Assembly: GCF_003217255.1 (NCBI RefSeq)
Contig: NZ_QJTE01000003.1
Coordinates: 372,001-436,000, forward strand
Reading direction: 5' to 3'
DNA length: 64,000 bases
Origin: Pseudoroseicyclus aestuarii
GTDB taxonomy: Bacteria > Pseudomonadota > Alphaproteobacteria > Rhodobacterales > Rhodobacteraceae
Shown here piece after piece: positions 40,187-51,087 of the stretch (position 1 is its first letter; each line of letters opens with the position of its first letter). The notes beneath the pieces are model-generated. The model was not told where the DNA came from. It ran no database searches and saw nothing but the letters and a program-made list of their open reading frames with translations. The translations under genes and the position numbers were made by a program.

Positions 40187-42028
40187 ATGCCCAGACGCCT
40201 GACCAAGACCGCGGACAACATGTCGGGCCGCAAGGTCGCTCCTGCCGGTATCCTGCGGCAGGTGATGCCCTATGTCTGGCCGGAGGGGCACGGCTGGATC
40301 AAGCGGCGCGTGGTTCTGGCGATCCTGCTGCTGCTGGCCGCCAAGCTCATCGCCATCGGCACGCCGCTTCTCTACCGCGCCGCGGTCGATTCCCTTGCCG
40401 GAGAGAGCGAGGGGCCGGCTGTCCTGCTGGCGCTGGGTGCCATCGGGGCGACGGTGGCCTATGGCGGCGCGCGGGTGCTGAACACCGGCTTCCAGCAGCT
40501 GCGCGACGTCGCCTTCGCGCCTGTCGGCCAGCGCAGCCTGCGGATGCTGGCGCTGCGGACCTTCCGCCACATCCACCAGCTGTCGCTGCGCTACCACCTC
40601 GGGCGCAAGACCGGCAGCCTGAGCCGGGTGATGGAGCGCGGCGTGAAGGCCGTCGACTTCCTCCTGCGCTTCGTGCTGCTGTCCATCGGCCCCCTGCTGC
40701 TGGAGCTGCTGCTGACCGCCGGCATCCTCGCCTGGCTGTTCGACCTGCGCTACCTCGCCGTCGTTCTCGGCACCGTGGTCCTTTACGTCGCCTTCACCTT
40801 CGCCGTCACCGAATGGCGCGTGCGCATCCGGCGCGAGATGAACGACCAGGACCAGGACGCCAGCCAGAAGGCCGTCGACAGCCTGCTGAACTTCGAGACG
40901 GTCAAGTACTTCGGCGCGGAGGGGCGCGAGGCCGCGCGCTACGATCTGGCGCTGCAGGGCTACCAGCGGGCGGCGGTGAAGACGGCCTATACGCTGGGCT
41001 TCCTGAACTTCGGCCAGGTGCTGATCATGACCGGCGGTCTGGTCGCGGTCATGTCCATGGCGGCGCTGGGCGTGCAGGACGGCACGCTGACCGTCGGCGA
41101 TTTCGTCATGGTCAACGCCTACATGATCCAGCTTATCGCGCCGCTGGGCTTCCTCGGCTCGACCTACCGCGACATCCGGCAGGCGCTGATCGACATGGAC
41201 GAGATGTTCACCCTGCTGGGCGATACGCCCGAGGTCACGGATCGCCCCGACGCGCCGGCGCTGAGCGTGCCGCGCGGCGAGATCACCTTCGACGCCGTGC
41301 ATTTCGCCTACCAGCCCGAGCGCGAGATCCTGCATGGCGTCAGCTTCACCGTGGCGCCGGGCGGCACGCTCGCCCTCGTCGGCTCTACCGGCTCGGGGAA
41401 ATCCACCATCGGCCGGCTGCTGTTCCGCTTCTACGACGTGACGGGCGGGGCGATCCGCATCGACGGGCAGGATCTCCGCGAGGTCGGGCAGGGCAGCCTG
41501 CATGACGCCATCGGCGTGGTGCCGCAGGACACGGTCCTCTTCAACGACACCATCGGCTACAACATTGCCTATGGCCGCGACGGCGCCAGCCGCGCCGATG
41601 TCGAGGCGGCGGCAAAGGCGGCGCGGGTCCATGACTTCATCGCCTCGCTGCCCGACGGCTACGACACGCAGGTCGGCGAGCGGGGGCTGAAGCTGTCGGG
41701 CGGCGAGAAGCAGCGCGTCGGCATCGCCCGCACGCTGCTGAAGAACCCGCCGATCCTGCTGCTGGACGAGGCGACGAGCGCGCTCGACACCGAGACCGAG
41801 CGCGAGATCCAGTCCGAGCTTCGCGCCATGGCGCAGGGCCGCTCGGCCATCGTGATCGCGCACCGGCTGTCCACCGTCGCCGATGCCGACGAGATCGTGG
41901 TGCTCGAGCAGGGCCGCGTCGTCGAGCGCGGTCATCACGAGGCGCTGCTGGCGCGCGAGGGGCGCTATGCCCAGCTCTGGCAGCGCCAGGCGGCCGAGGA
42001 AGAGGCCGAGGCCCCGGACGCGGACTGA
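40187..42028 (+). CDS. Atm1/HMT1-type ABC exporter, fused membrane and ATPase domains
   Basis: 613 residues. Six transmembrane helices (about 45-330) are followed by an ATPase with Walker A GSTGSGKST, signature LSGGEKQRVG, Walker B LLLDEATSALD and H-loop IVIAHRLSTVAD. The Atm1 group motif ETVKYFGAEGREAARYD, and the GRKTGSLSRVMERG loop, mark it as the mitochondrial Atm1/ABCB7 and bacterial Atm1 type, which exports glutathione conjugates and polysulfides in heavy-metal detoxification. It acts as a homodimer in the inner membrane. Confidence 0.92.
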   Translation: MPRRLTKTADNMSGRKVAPAGILRQVMPYVWPEGHGWIKRRVVLAILLLLAAKLIAIGTPLLYRAAVDSLAGESEGPAVLLALGAIGATVAYGGARVLNTGFQQLRDVAFAPVGQRSLRMLALRTFRHIHQLSLRYHLGRKTGSLSRVMERGVKAVDFLLRFVLLSIGPLLLELLLTAGILAWLFDLRYLAVVLGTVVLYVAFTFAVTEWRVRIRREMNDQDQDASQKAVDSLLNFETVKYFGAEGREAARYDLALQGYQRAAVKTAYTLGFLNFGQVLIMTGGLVAVMSMAALGVQDGTLTVGDFVMVNAYMIQLIAPLGFLGSTYRDIRQALIDMDEMFTLLGDTPEVTDRPDAPALSVPRGEITFDAVHFAYQPEREILHGVSFTVAPGGTLALVGSTGSGKSTIGRLLFRFYDVTGGAIRIDGQDLREVGQGSLHDAIGVVPQDTVLFNDTIGYNIAYGRDGASRADVEAAAKAARVHDFIASLPDGYDTQVGERGLKLSGGEKQRVGIARTLLKNPPILLLDEATSALDTETEREIQSELRAMAQGRSAIVIAHRLSTVADADEIVVLEQGRVVERGHHEALLAREGRYAQLWQRQAAEEEAEAPDAD

Positions 42029-42112
42029 GCCGCCGGCGGTTGCTGCGCCGCGGCAAGAGGCATAGGCTCGGGCGCGAGACCCCGCGCGCGGGGCAATCCC
42101 AAAGGAAAATCC

Positions 42113-43327
42113 ATGCCTCCCTCGATGTTCCGCACGGCGCTCGTGCTGGGCCTGCTATCGGCCCTGGGACCCTTCACGATCGACACCTACCTGCCGGCGC
42201 TGCCCGCCATCGCCGAGGCCCTTGGCAGCGACGTGACGGCGGCGCAGGCGACGCTGACGGCCTATTTCCTGGCCTTTGGATTGGCGCAGCTGGTCTATGG
42301 CCCCTGGGCCGATGCGCGCGGGCGGCGCGAGCCGATGCTCTTCGGCCTCGGCCTTTATATCCTCGCCAGCGCGGGCTGCGCGCTCGCGCCCTCGATCGGC
42401 TGGCTGATCGTCATGCGCTTTGCCCAAGGGGCGGGGGCTGCGGCGATGATGGTGCTGCCGCGGGCGGTGATCCGCGACATGCATACCGGCCCCGAGGCGA
42501 CGCGGATGATGGCCACGATCATGTTGGTGATCGCGGTCTCGCCGATGCTGGCGCCGCTGGCCGGGACAGGCATCCTCGCCTTCGCCGGATGGCGCGTGAT
42601 CTTCTGGGCGCTGGCCCTCGTCGCGGCCCTCTGCGTCGCGGTCACGCTGGTCCTGCTGCCCGAGACGCTGCCCCCCGCGCGGCGGCGGCGGCTAAACCTC
42701 GGCTGGCTGCGGCAGAACGCCGGGATCCTGCTGCGCGATCCGGTCTTCACCGGGCTGACGCTGGTCGGCGGATTCGGCATGGCCAGCTTCTTCGTCTTCA
42801 TCGCCAGCGCCAGCTTCGTCTACATGGAGCAGTTCGGCATGAGCGAGATGCAGTTCAGCCTCGCCTTCGCAGTCAACGCACTGGGCTTCTTCGGCGCCAG
42901 CCAGGTCGCCGGCCCGCTTCAGGCGCGCTTCGGCGCGGTGCGGGTGATGCGGCGGGCGGTGCTGGGCTTTGCGGGCTTCGCGGTGCTGAACGCGATGATC
43001 GCCGGCGCCGGGGCGAGCAGCCTGCCGCTGCTGATGGTGCTGCTGTTCTGCGGCAATGCCTGCCTTGGCCTCGTGATGCCGGCGACCATGGTCATGGCGC
43101 TCGACCCGCATGGCGAGCGGGCGGGCCTCGGCGCCTCGCTCGGCGGGACGATCCAGATGCTGACCGGCGGGCTGATGATCGTCGCCGCCAGCCCCTTTTT
43201 CGACAATACCGCGCCGCCGATGCTGGCGGCCATCGCGGTCTGCGCCACCATGGCGATGCTGATCGCGCTCTGGGTGCTGCCGCGTGTGGACCGGGCCTCC
43301 GGGCCCGCGCAGATGCCGGCGGAGTGA
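42113..43327 (+). CDS. Bcr/CflA family multidrug efflux MFS transporter
   Basis: 404 residues with 12 predicted helices. Family motifs: FTIDTYLPALPAIAEALG in helix one, QLVYGPWADARGRREPML (motif A) between helices two and three, and VLPRAVIRDMHTG in the helix 4-5 region. Members export drugs such as bicyclomycin, and sometimes cysteine, in exchange for protons. The start is an ATG following AAAGGAAA. It follows the Atm1 gene by 84 bases on the same strand. Confidence 0.9.
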   Translation: MPPSMFRTALVLGLLSALGPFTIDTYLPALPAIAEALGSDVTAAQATLTAYFLAFGLAQLVYGPWADARGRREPMLFGLGLYILASAGCALAPSIGWLIVMRFAQGAGAAAMMVLPRAVIRDMHTGPEATRMMATIMLVIAVSPMLAPLAGTGILAFAGWRVIFWALALVAALCVAVTLVLLPETLPPARRRRLNLGWLRQNAGILLRDPVFTGLTLVGGFGMASFFVFIASASFVYMEQFGMSEMQFSLAFAVNALGFFGASQVAGPLQARFGAVRVMRRAVLGFAGFAVLNAMIAGAGASSLPLLMVLLFCGNACLGLVMPATMVMALDPHGERAGLGASLGGTIQMLTGGLMIVAASPFFDNTAPPMLAAIAVCATMAMLIALWVLPRVDRASGPAQMPAE

Positions 43328-43334
43328 TCCGCCG

Positions 43335-43381
43335 GACCCGCCCCTTTCGGCTTGCGGCCGCTTGCCGCGAAGGGGCGGGTC
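43335..43381 (+). terminator. Long hairpin after the MFS gene
   Basis: A 12-bp perfect outer stem, GACCCGCCCCTT (43335-43346) with AAGGGGCGGGTC (43370-43381), around an inner CGGC/GCCG stem. It is followed only by TTGT, so termination is weak or Rho-assisted. It starts eight bases after the stop. Confidence 0.6.
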
Positions 43382-43436
43382 TTGTCGCCCGACCGCCCTT
43401 CGGTCTAAGAGGGGCGAAGATCGGGAGCCAGGCGTT

Positions 43437-44138
43437 TTGAGCAATCCAGACAGCTTCATAGACGAAGTCACGGAAGAGGTCCGCCGCGACCGTCTGTTCC
43501 GGAACATCCGGCGGTGGGGCTGGCTTGCCGTCCTGATCGTGGTGGTGATCGTCGCCGCCGCGGCCTGGGCCGAATGGCGCGACGCGCGCCGCGAGGCCGC
43601 CGCCCAGGCGCTGGGCGACGACATGCTGACCGCGCTGCAAGACGATGACGCGCAGGCGCGGGCCGATGCCCTCGGCGCGATCGAGGCCCCCGCCGGGGCC
43701 GAGGCCGTGGCCGCCATGCTCGCCGCCGCCGAGCTGCAGGGCGCCGGAGAGCCGCAGGCCGCGGCCGAGCGGCTGAACACCGCCGCCGCCGATGGCGCGG
43801 CCCCCGCCCTCTACCGCGATCTCGCCGCCCTCAAGGCGCAGATGGTGCTGGTCGCGCAGGGCGAGGGCGACATCCAGGCGCTCGAGGCGCTGGCCCAGCC
43901 CGGCGCCCCCTTCCGCATGCTGGCGCTGGAGCAGATGGCGACGCAGTACCTCGCGCAGGGCGAGACCACCGCCGCGACCGAGGTGCTGACGCAGATCACC
44001 GAGGATGCGGGCACCGGCAGCAGCCAGCGCGAGCGCGCGCAGGGCCTGCTCGTCGCGCTGCAAGGCCCTTCGGCCGCGCCCGCCGCAGAAGAGGCGGAGG
44101 CCGAGGCCGAAACCGCCGCCGAGACGGACGGGGAGTGA
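43437..44138 (+). CDS. YfgM-like membrane-anchored TPR protein
   Basis: 233 residues. A cytoplasmic N-terminus (SNPDSFIDEVTEEVRRDRLF) precedes one transmembrane helix (about 30-48, WLAVLIVVVIVAAAAWAEW). The periplasmic part is helical with TPR-like repeats (AMLAAAELQGAGEPQAAAERL, EQMATQYLAQGETTAATEVL) and an acidic tail. YfgM in E. coli works with the periplasmic chaperone network near SecYEG. The start is a TTG at 43437 with GGGAG at 43423-43427; no ATG gives the conserved N-terminus. It lies upstream of bamB and der, the same order as yfgM-bamB-der in E. coli. Confidence 0.82.
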   Translation: MSNPDSFIDEVTEEVRRDRLFRNIRRWGWLAVLIVVVIVAAAAWAEWRDARREAAAQALGDDMLTALQDDDAQARADALGAIEAPAGAEAVAAMLAAAELQGAGEPQAAAERLNTAAADGAAPALYRDLAALKAQMVLVAQGEGDIQALEALAQPGAPFRMLALEQMATQYLAQGETTAATEVLTQITEDAGTGSSQRERAQGLLVALQGPSAAPAAEEAEAEAETAAETDGE

Positions 44139-44143
44139 TCCTG

Positions 44144-45457
44144 ATGCGCCGTTTCGGTCCTGCGCTGATCGGTGCAGCCGTGCTGCTGGCCGGATGCTCC
44201 GCCCCCGAGGGGGAGCGGCTTCCGGGCGAGCGGCTCGATATCCGCGCCGGGATGCCCGGCGCCGAGACCCCGAGTGCGAACCTCGCCGCCGCGCTGGCGC
44301 TGCCGGCGCAGCGCAGTAACGCCGCCTGGACCCAGCGGGCCGGCGGACCGGACCACCAGATTCCGCATCCGGCGCTCGGCGCCTCGCTCGCGCCGCTCTT
44401 CACCGCGCCCATCGGGGCGGGTGACAGCCGCCGCTTCCGCATCACCGCCGATCCGGTCGTCGCGGGCGGGCGCATCTTTACGCTCGATTCGCAGGGCCTC
44501 GCGGTGGCGACCTCCACCGCCGGGGCGCGGCTCTGGGCAACCGACCTTACGCCCGCCAGCGACAGCCGGGGCGAGACCTCGGGCGGCGGCGTCGCCACCG
44601 ATGGCGCCCGCGTCTACGTCACGACCGGCTACGGAGAGCTGTCGGCGCTGGACGCGGCGACGGGGCAGGTCATCTGGACGCAGGAGCTGGGCGCCGCCGG
44701 CAGTGCCGCGCCGACCATCGACAACGGCATGCTCTATATCGTCGGGCGCGACAGCCGCGGCTGGGCGATCGAGGCCGTGACGGGCCGGGTTGCCTGGACG
44801 CTCGATTCCGTGCCCTACGGCGCCAATTTCGGCGGCGGCAGCGGGGCGGCCGTCTCTGGCGGGACCGTGGTCTTCCCCTATCCCTCGGGGCAGGTGATTG
44901 CGGCCGCGACCGGCTTCGGCCTCGAACGCTGGGCGGCCTCCGTCGCCGGCGACAGGCCGGGGCGCGCCGCGGCGGTGGCGGCGACCGATATCTCGGGCGA
45001 TCCGGTGATCGACGGGGGCCGGGTCTATGCCGGCAATGCCTCGGGCCGGCTGGCCGCGCTGGATCTGGAGACCGGGCTGACGCTCTGGACCGCCACCGAT
45101 GGCGCCGTCGGGCCGATCATTCCGGCGGGCGGCTCGCTCTTTTTCGTCAGCGACATCGGCCAGCTCGTGCGGCTGGACGCCGCCAGCGGGCGCCCGCTCT
45201 GGCGCGTGGACCTGCCGGTCCTCAAGGAACGGCGCTGGCCCCTGGGCGATCTGCGCTTTGCCAATTACGGCCCCGTTCTCGCGGGCGGGCGGCTGATCGT
45301 GCCCTCCTCGGACGGGACGCTGCGCCAGTTCGACCCGGTCTCGGGCGCGCTGCTGGCCGAGATGCCGCTGCCGGGCGGCGCGGCCTCCAATCCCGTCGTC
45401 GCGGGCGGTGTCCTCTACCTGATGACCGGGGACGGGCAGCTCGCCGCTTTCCGCTAG
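44144..45457 (+). CDS. bamB: BamB, outer membrane assembly lipoprotein
   Basis: 437 residues. Signal peptide with lipobox (GAAVLLAGC, Cys about residue 18), then a PQQ-like beta-propeller: repeated blades such as [37 protein letters not shown] and [20 protein letters not shown]. BamB scaffolds BamA in outer-membrane protein insertion. The ATG at 44144 has GGGGAG ten bases upstream. A GTG at 44135 overlapping the previous stop is a possible alternative start. Confidence 0.93.
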   Translation: MRRFGPALIGAAVLLAGCSAPEGERLPGERLDIRAGMPGAETPSANLAAALALPAQRSNAAWTQRAGGPDHQIPHPALGASLAPLFTAPIGAGDSRRFRITADPVVAGGRIFTLDSQGLAVATSTAGARLWATDLTPASDSRGETSGGGVATDGARVYVTTGYGELSALDAATGQVIWTQELGAAGSAAPTIDNGMLYIVGRDSRGWAIEAVTGRVAWTLDSVPYGANFGGGSGAAVSGGTVVFPYPSGQVIAAATGFGLERWAASVAGDRPGRAAAVAATDISGDPVIDGGRVYAGNASGRLAALDLETGLTLWTATDGAVGPIIPAGGSLFFVSDIGQLVRLDAASGRPLWRVDLPVLKERRWPLGDLRFANYGPVLAGGRLIVPSSDGTLRQFDPVSGALLAEMPLPGGAASNPVVAGGVLYLMTGDGQLAAFR

Positions 45458-45507
45458 GCGCGGAAGGGTGTAAGGGCGAGGCTCGCCAAAGCCGGGACGG
45501 CCTAATC

Positions 45508-46977
45508 ATGAGTTTCACTCTCGCCATCGTCGGGCGGCCCAACGTGGGCAAGTCCACGCTTTTCAACCGCCTCGTGGGCAAGCGCCTTGCGCTGGTCGAC
45601 GACCAGCCCGGCGTGACCCGCGACCTGCGCGAGGGCGAGGCGCGGCTGGCCGACCTGCGGTTCACCGTGATCGACACCGCCGGCCTCGAGGAGGCGACGG
45701 ACGAAAGCCTGCAGGGCCGGATGCGCAAGCTGACCGAGCGGGCGGTGCAGATGGCCGATGTCTGCCTGTTCGTCATCGACGCCCGCGCCGGCGTCCTGCC
45801 CGCCGACGAGGTCTTTGCCGAGATCCTGCGCCGCAGTTCGCGCCACGTGATCCTGGCCGCCAACAAGGCCGAGGGCCGGGCCGGCGAGGCCGGGCTGGTC
45901 GAGGCTTATTCCCTGGGCCTTGGTGAGCCGCTGCGCCTCTCCGCCGAGCATGGCGAGGGGATGAGCGAGCTTCTGACCGCGCTGCATCCCATCGCGGACG
46001 AGATGAAGGAGCGGGCCAAGGCCGAGCAGGCCGATCCGCTGGAGGCCGAGACCGACATCGCCGTCGACGAAGAGGGCGAGATCGACGAGGACGCGCCCCA
46101 TGCGCCGACCAAGGCCCGCCCGCTGCAGATCGCCGTCGTCGGCCGCCCCAATGCCGGCAAGTCGACGCTGATCAACAAGATCATCGGTGACGACCGCCTG
46201 CTGACCGGCCCCGAGGCCGGGATCACCCGCGACGCCATCTCGATCCCTACGGACTGGGGCGGCGTGCCGGTGCGCATCTTCGACACCGCCGGCATGCGCA
46301 AACGCGCCAAGGTGCAGGAAAAGCTCGAGAAGCTGTCGGTTTCCGACGGGCTGCGGGCAGTGAAGTTCGCCGAGGTGGTGGTTGTGCTGCTGGATGCCGC
46401 GATCCCCTTCGAGCAGCAGGACCTGCGCATCGCCGACCTCGCCGAGCGCGAGGGGCGGGCCGTGGTCGTCGCCGTCAACAAGTGGGACCTGGAAGAGGAC
46501 AAGTCGGCCAAGCTGCAGACGCTCAAATCCTCCTTCGAGCGGCTTCTGCCGCAGCTGCGCGGCGCGCCGCTGGTCACCGTCAGCGCCCAGACGGGACGCG
46601 GCCTCGACCGGCTGCAGGCGGCGATCGTGAAGGCGCACGAGACATGGAACCGCCGCGTGACCACGGCGCAGCTGAACCGCTGGCTGGCCGGGATGCTGGA
46701 GCAGCACCCGCCACCCGCGCCGGGCGGCCGCCGCATCCGCATGCGCTATGCCACGCAGGCCAAGACCCGCCCGCCGGGCTTCGTCGTCATGACCTCGCAT
46801 CCCGAGGCGGTGCCGGAAAGCTACTCGCGCTACCTCGTGAACGGGCTGCGCGAGGCCTTCGACATGCCGGGCACGCCGATCCGGCTGCACCTGCGCGGGC
46901 AGGGCGACAAAAACCCCTACAAGGGGCGCAAGTCCTCGCAGCCCTCGCGCCTGCGCAAGCACCTCAAGGACAGCTAA
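45508..46977 (+). CDS. der: Der (EngA), double-domain ribosome assembly GTPase
   Basis: 489 residues. Two GTPase domains in tandem: G1 motifs GRPNVGKST (about residue 8) and GRPNAGKST (about 211), with DTAGLEE and DTAGMRK switch II sequences and NKAEG/NKWD specificity motifs. A C-terminal KH-like domain ([20 protein letters not shown]) binds rRNA. Required for 50S subunit maturation. The acidic linker between the G domains ([18 protein letters not shown]) is rather long. Confidence 0.96.
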   Translation: MSFTLAIVGRPNVGKSTLFNRLVGKRLALVDDQPGVTRDLREGEARLADLRFTVIDTAGLEEATDESLQGRMRKLTERAVQMADVCLFVIDARAGVLPADEVFAEILRRSSRHVILAANKAEGRAGEAGLVEAYSLGLGEPLRLSAEHGEGMSELLTALHPIADEMKERAKAEQADPLEAETDIAVDEEGEIDEDAPHAPTKARPLQIAVVGRPNAGKSTLINKIIGDDRLLTGPEAGITRDAISIPTDWGGVPVRIFDTAGMRKRAKVQEKLEKLSVSDGLRAVKFAEVVVVLLDAAIPFEQQDLRIADLAEREGRAVVVAVNKWDLEEDKSAKLQTLKSSFERLLPQLRGAPLVTVSAQTGRGLDRLQAAIVKAHETWNRRVTTAQLNRWLAGMLEQHPPPAPGGRRIRMRYATQAKTRPPGFVVMTSHPEAVPESYSRYLVNGLREAFDMPGTPIRLHLRGQGDKNPYKGRKSSQPSRLRKHLKDS

Positions 46978-47077
46978 GCGGCGGGCTGCCGCGCATGCGA
47001 TTCCGGGAGCGCTGGGAGGCGACGCCCCGCCTCGGGCGGGTGCGCCTGCCGAGCGCGGACTCTTGTGCTGGGGAGGC

Positions 47078-47106
47078 GCTTGAGGGCGCGAGATGCGTCC
47101 TCAAGC
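47078..47106. repeat. 8-bp inverted repeat downstream of der
   Basis: GCTTGAGG (47078-47085) and CCTCAAGC (47099-47106), separated by 13 bases. It is one of several dyads packed in the 211-base der to TspO-like gap, which otherwise shows no coding signal. Confidence 0.5.
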
Positions 47107-47129
47107 TGCCTGTCCGAGTGTCTGGCGCC

Positions 47130-47178
47130 CCGGCCCCGCATCAAGGGGCGGCTGCGCCGCCCCTTGATGCGGGGCCGG
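47130..47178. repeat. Perfect inverted repeat with 23-bp arms and a 3-base loop
   Basis: Bases 47130-47152 are the exact reverse complement of 47156-47178; the centre is TGC (47153-47155). The arms begin CCGGCCCCGCATC. After one mismatch the pairing extends four more bases each way. It lies 153 bases after der and ten bases before the stop of the convergent gene. No T run flanks it. It may be a bidirectional transcription barrier or a mobile repeat of the REP/RUP kind. Confidence 0.8.
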
Positions 47179-47188
47179 TGCGCGGCCC

Positions 47189-47899
47189 TCAGGCCCGGCG
47201 AGGGCTCTGGCCGCGGAAGGCTACGAGGGCCAGCGCGAGGATGCCGAGCAGGGCCACGGCGCTGTAGAGCGGGTGGGCGAAGGCGTCCTTGGCGAGGATG
47301 CCGATCAGCGCCCAGGCGACGGTCACGGCATAGGTGACGATCCAGGGCCGCGCCTCGAGCACCAGAAGCGCCACCGTCAGCGCCAGGATCAGCCCGGCCC
47401 AGGCCCAGCCGAGGCTGCCGAAGATCAGGCCGAAGCCGGCGCTGGTGATCGCGAGGGCGACAAAGCTGGCGGCGGTCAGCCAGCCGGCATAGAGGCCGAC
47501 GGGCAGGGCCAGCCACCAGATGTCCCGGCGCGGCGCCCGCAGCATCGCGGCCAGCGCGAAGACCAGCATGATGACGATGTCGATGGTGGCCAGAACCGCG
47601 CTGTGCTTGGCCAGTAGCAGCCATGGCGTGCCGAAGAGCAGCGAGAGGCACAGCGGCACCCGCGCCTCGTCCCATGCGGCATCGTCGCGGCGGGCGATCA
47701 CGCCGAAGACGGCGGAGCCGATGAGCCAGGCGAAGATCACGCCCCAGACCGCGAAAGCCCAGTCGGCGGGCTGGATCAGCGGATCAGGCTGCGGGATCGG
47801 CAGCGCGTCGTTGCGAAAGCCCGGAAAGGGCGTGACCCAGGCCGAGGCGGCGAAGGTCAGCGTCAGCAGCAATGTCAGGTAGGGCAGAAGGCGGCGCAT
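47189..47899 (-). CDS. TspO-like tryptophan-rich membrane protein (long form)
   Basis: 236 residues with about six to seven hydrophobic helices. The motif PADWAFAVWGVIFAWLIGSAVF and Trp-rich turns (DIWWLALPVGLYAGWLTAAS, LGWAWAGLIL) match the long proteins annotated as tryptophan-rich sensory protein. Classical TspO has five helices and about 160 residues, so ligand binding should not be assumed. Start is the ATG at 47899 behind AGGGGATCC; the longer frame upstream is GC-rich noise. It converges on der. Confidence 0.72.
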   Translation of the reverse strand: MRRLLPYLTLLLTLTFAASAWVTPFPGFRNDALPIPQPDPLIQPADWAFAVWGVIFAWLIGSAVFGVIARRDDAAWDEARVPLCLSLLFGTPWLLLAKHSAVLATIDIVIMLVFALAAMLRAPRRDIWWLALPVGLYAGWLTAASFVALAITSAGFGLIFGSLGWAWAGLILALTVALLVLEARPWIVTYAVTVAWALIGILAKDAFAHPLYSAVALLGILALALVAFRGQSPRRA

Positions 47900-48002
47900 G
47901 AAAGGATCCCCTTGTCTGGGGACCTTTCTGGCCCGCGGGGGCGCGCGCCGCAAGGGCAGGGGACCTCCCCCGCCCCCGAAGAGGGCGAAGGAGGCGGCAA
48001 CC

Positions 48003-49715
48003 TCAGCTCCCGGCGAGGAGGCCCATCTGCTCGAGCTTGAGGATCACCTGATGCGCGCAGTGATCGACGTCCGAGGATTCGGTCTCGATCCGCAGCTCGG
48101 GGTTCTCCGGCACGTCGTAGGGATCGGAGATACCGGTGAATTCCTTGATCTTGCCCTCGCGCGCCATCTTGTAGAGGCCCTTGCGGTCGCGGCGTTCGCA
48201 TTCCTCGAGGCTCGTGGCGATATGCACCTCGACGAAGGCGCCGTGGCTTTCGATGTCCTCGCGCACGGCGCGGCGGGTGGTGGCATAGGGCGCGATGGGC
48301 GCGCAGATCGCGATGCCGCCGTTCTTGGTGATCTCGCTCGCCACGAAGCCGATGCGGCGGATGTTGAGATCCCGGTGCTCCTTGGAGAAGCCCAGCTCCG
48401 ACGACAGGTTCTTGCGCACCACGTCACCGTCCAGAAGCGTGACGGGACGACCACCGGCCTCCATCAGCTTGACCATGAGGGCGTTGGCGATGGTCGATTT
48501 GCCCGAGCCCGAGAAGCCGGTGAAGAAGACGGTGAAGCCCTGGTTCGCGCGCGGCGGACGGGTCTTGCGCAGCTCGGTCACGACCTCGGGGAAGGAGAAC
48601 CACTCCGGGATCTCCAGCCCTTCCTGCAGGCGGCGGCGCAGCTCGGTCCCCGAGATGTTGAGGATCGTGACCTCGTCCTTGTCCTCGATCTCGTCCATGG
48701 GCTCGTACTGGGCGCGTTCCTGCACGTAGACCATGTGTTTGAAGGGCACCATCTCGATGCCCATTTCGGCCTCGTGCTGCTTGAACAGCTCCTGCGCGTC
48801 GTAGGGGCCGTAGAAATCCTCACCCTGGGAGTTCTTGCCCGGGCCGGCATGGTCGCGGCCGACGATGAAGTGCGTCACGCCGTGGTTCTTGCGGATCAGC
48901 CCGTGCCAGACCGCCTCGCGCGGGCCGGCCATGCGCATCGCGAGGTTCAGCAGGCTCATGGTGGTGGTGCTGCCCGGATACTTGTCCAGAACCGCCTCGT
49001 AGCAGCGCACGCGGGTGAAGTGATCGACGTCGCCCGGCTTGGTCATGCCGACGATGGGGTGGATCAGCAGGTTGGCCTGGCTCTCGCGCGCGGCGCGGAA
49101 GGTCAGCTCCTGGTGCGCGCGGTGCAGCGGGTTGCGCGTCTGGAAGGCGACGACCTTGCGCCAGCCCAGCTTGCGGAAGGTCGCGCGCAGCTCGTTCGGG
49201 GTGTCGCGGCGGGCCTTGAAGTCGTAGTGCACCGGCTGCTGGATGCCGGTGACGGGGCCGCCGAGGTAGACCGGCCCGGCGGTGTTGTGCAGGTAGTTGA
49301 CCGCCGGATGCGCGCTGTCGTCGGCGCCGAAGACCTTCTCGGCCTCGCGCGCCTTGTTCGGCACCCACTTGTCGGTGACGGTCATGGTGGCGAGGATCAC
49401 GCCCTCCTGGTCGCGCAGGGCGATGTCCTGGCCCGGCTCGACCTGGTCGGCGAAGGTCTGGCCCACGTCGAGGGTGATCGGCATCGGCCACAGGCTGCCG
49501 TCGGCCAGCCGCATCGTCTCGACGACGCTGTCGTAATCTTCCTCGCCGAGGAAGCCCTTGAGCGGGTTGAAGCCGCCGTTCATCAGCAACTCAAGGTCGC
49601 AGATCTGGCGCGGCGTCAGGTCGTGCGAGAGCAGGTCGCCCGCCTCCACCTTCAGCTTCTGCGCCGAGTCGTACGAGACGTACAGCTCGGGAACGGGGGC
49701 GAGGTTCTGGGCCAT
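48003..49715 (-). CDS. Bifunctional sulfate adenylyltransferase/adenylylsulfate kinase (Sat-CysC fusion)
   Basis: 570 residues. The N-terminal ATP sulfurylase (about 1-380) has QTRNPLHRAHQ and GRDHAGPG nucleotide motifs. The C-terminal APS kinase (about 390-570) has Walker A GFSGSGKST and LLDGDVVRKNLSSELGF. It makes APS and then PAPS for sulfate assimilation, so no separate cysN/cysD is needed. The ATG at 49715 (MAQNLAPVPELYVSYDSAQ) is preferred to one eight codons upstream, although the GGAG lies 11 bases away. Single gene on this strand. Confidence 0.93.
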   Translation of the reverse strand: MAQNLAPVPELYVSYDSAQKLKVEAGDLLSHDLTPRQICDLELLMNGGFNPLKGFLGEEDYDSVVETMRLADGSLWPMPITLDVGQTFADQVEPGQDIALRDQEGVILATMTVTDKWVPNKAREAEKVFGADDSAHPAVNYLHNTAGPVYLGGPVTGIQQPVHYDFKARRDTPNELRATFRKLGWRKVVAFQTRNPLHRAHQELTFRAARESQANLLIHPIVGMTKPGDVDHFTRVRCYEAVLDKYPGSTTTMSLLNLAMRMAGPREAVWHGLIRKNHGVTHFIVGRDHAGPGKNSQGEDFYGPYDAQELFKQHEAEMGIEMVPFKHMVYVQERAQYEPMDEIEDKDEVTILNISGTELRRRLQEGLEIPEWFSFPEVVTELRKTRPPRANQGFTVFFTGFSGSGKSTIANALMVKLMEAGGRPVTLLDGDVVRKNLSSELGFSKEHRDLNIRRIGFVASEITKNGGIAICAPIAPYATTRRAVREDIESHGAFVEVHIATSLEECERRDRKGLYKMAREGKIKEFTGISDPYDVPENPELRIETESSDVDHCAHQVILKLEQMGLLAGS

Positions 49716-49806
49716 GATGGGGCGGTCTCCGTGCGGCAAGGCGTTGCGCCTGCGCCTAGACCGCCCCTCGGTCGGGGTTCAAGGCAAAACCGCCGGCCAG
49801 GGCGCC

Positions 49807-49824
49807 GCGACGGCAATCCGTCGC
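49807..49824. other. Hairpin between trxB and the Sat-CysC gene
   Basis: GCGACGG (49807-49813) and CCGTCGC (49818-49824) around CAAT. It lies between the trxB stop and the Sat-CysC start, both on the minus strand. No T run. A weak terminator or leader structure is possible. Confidence 0.35.
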
Positions 49825-49846
49825 CAAGCCGCCCCGTTTGGCGCTT

Positions 49847-51067
<1,221 letters not shown>

Positions 51068-51087
51068 TTAAGAGGATTACGAGAACC

